DNA from: Bacillota bacterium
Lineage (GTDB): Bacteria; Bacillota; Clostridia; Acetivibrionales; DSM-2933
Length of the DNA stretch: 17,002 bases
Direction of reading: 5' to 3'
Assembly: GCA_023441845.1 (NCBI GenBank)
Contig: JAEZNF010000474.1
Span: forward strand, 1 to 17,002
The notes below the pieces were generated by a model. That model made no database searches. It was not told the DNA's origin and saw only the letters and a program-made list of their open reading frames with translations. Shown here piece by piece: positions 16,643-17,002 of this stretch (positions are counted from its first letter, which is position 1; each line of letters begins with the position of its first letter). Both the position numbers and the translations under genes were made by a program.

Positions 16643-16668
16643 CGTAACGCAAAATATGATGCGTTACG
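16643..16668. repeat. Hairpin CGTAACGCA / TGCGTTACG
   Basis: Exact 9-bp inverted repeat: CGTAACGCA (16643-16651) and TGCGTTACG (16660-16668) around an 8-nt loop. It shares the GCGTAACG core with the hairpin just upstream, giving four copies of the core within 99 bp. Confidence 0.65.
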
Positions 16669-16774
16669 GACTGCTTGAAAGCGCAAAACTAAATATTGGA
16701 GGCGTTATTCTTATGCAGGTACAGCTATTCCGGAAGAGATAAATTAATAGCTCTAAAAATGTCCACAAACTAAA

Positions 16775-16796
16775 AAAAGCACTTTTATGTGCTTTT
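16775..16796. terminator. Bidirectional intrinsic terminator
   Basis: AAAAGCAC (16775-16782) pairs with GTGCTTTT (16789-16796) around TTTTAT. On the minus strand the stem ends in seven U, a good terminator; on the plus strand the tail is TTTTATAATTT, weaker. It could end the cellulase mRNA and also a minus-strand transcript coming from the riboswitch. Confidence 0.75.
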
Positions 16797-16883
16797 ATAA
16801 TTTCTATATTGAGTAAAAAAAGTGGTATAAGGAAATATCTTCGACCTATCTACCTTTATATATTAAAAGAGTATAAACAGAAG

Positions 16884-16976
16884 CCTTTAATGGTAGCCTG
16901 GCAATCATAGTTAAAAACGTTAGACCCAAAGCTTTGCGTCGTCATCTTTCGAAGACTTTGCCCTGTTTCATAAGTC
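16884..16976 (-). ncRNA. Cyclic-di-GMP-I (GEMM-I) riboswitch aptamer
   Basis: Read on the minus strand it shows the family hallmarks in order: ACAGGGCAAA (16966-16957), a stem capped by a GAAA tetraloop within TTCGAAAGA (16953-16945), GACGCAAAGC (16940-16931), GGGTCTAA, and the tetraloop receptor GCCAGGCTACC (16902-16892). The G in the middle of AGGG, which contacts c-di-GMP (G20 in the Vc2 structure), is kept, so c-di-GMP rather than cyclic AMP-GMP is the expected ligand. The outer boundaries are approximate. It points leftward, toward the terminator at 16796-16775 and the 3' end of the cellulase operon. No gene lies between, which is unusual for a riboswitch. Confidence 0.88.
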
Positions 16977-17002
16977 TCTATTTATATCTCCCTATACCTG
17001 TC

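Larger units (their letters stand above)
16486..17002. other. Gene-free region after the cellulase operon (517 bp)
   Basis: No convincing coding frame on either strand. It holds two GCGTAACG-based hairpins (16559-16619, 16643-16668), a GGAGG (16698-16702) 10 nt before a nine-codon frame 16713-16742, a two-way terminator (16775-16796), and a minus-strand c-di-GMP riboswitch (about 16884-16976). Confidence 0.6.

Noticed and set aside
16640..16742. Possible gene relic on the + strand: one frame reads RNAKYDALRTA, a stop, then KRKTKYWRRYSYAGTAIPEE, ending at a stop near 16750. A nine-codon frame with ribosome site GGAGG starts at ATG 16713.
   Set aside because: The longer frame has an internal stop, no start codon and no family I recognise. 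The nine-codon frame is too short to support as a gene. Both overlap or adjoin the hairpin region, so they are mentioned only as unexplained.

Overview
The window looks like a low-GC, Gram-positive, cellulosome-forming anaerobe of the class Clostridia, in the Acetivibrio/Pseudobacteroides/Ruminiclostridium neighbourhood. The reasons are a Firmicutes-type phoH-pgpH-ybeY-dgkA-cdd-era-yqzL-recO cluster, strong GGAGG ribosome binding sites, AT-rich spacers, and two secreted GH9-CBM3c cellulases that end in dockerins. The species cannot be fixed from the sequence alone. All genes found are on the + strand.

Left part (1-6186), housekeeping. It holds the C-terminal end of PhoH, then PgpH (a 7TM-HD c-di-AMP phosphodiesterase), the rRNA-maturation endonuclease YbeY, an undecaprenol/diacylglycerol kinase carrying what looks like a dead PAP2 phosphatase domain, cytidine deaminase, the ribosome-assembly GTPase Era, the 46-residue YqzL-type protein (5276-5416), and the recombination mediator RecO. 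Most genes overlap or nearly touch. The larger spacer before yqzL carries a rod-like inverted repeat that recurs upstream of the cellulases.

Middle (6187-11298), a sensory cassette. A good sigma-A promoter (extended -10) drives a secreted sugar-type solute-binding protein, a YesM-type membrane histidine kinase and a YesN/AraC-type response regulator, closed by a terminator. No ABC permease is present, so the binding protein more likely feeds the kinase than a transporter.

Right part (11299-16485), two tandem GH9 cellulase genes 20 bp apart, preceded by a long control region with direct repeats, a candidate promoter and the second copy of the rod-like repeat. Their catalytic and CBM3c parts are close paralogues, but the C-termini differ. 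The first enzyme ends in an X-module plus type II dockerin that closely resembles the C-terminus of the CipA scaffoldin. The second ends directly in a short type-II-like dockerin. The simplest reading is that the sensory cassette senses a cello-oligosaccharide-like ligand and switches on the cellulase operon.

Right end (16486-17002), no gene seen. It carries two GCGTAACG-based hairpins, a bidirectional terminator, and on the minus strand a clear cyclic-di-GMP-I riboswitch that points back toward the 3' end of the cellulase operon with no gene in front of it. This orphan, antisense-oriented riboswitch and the CipA-like tail on a cellulase are the two most notable observations.
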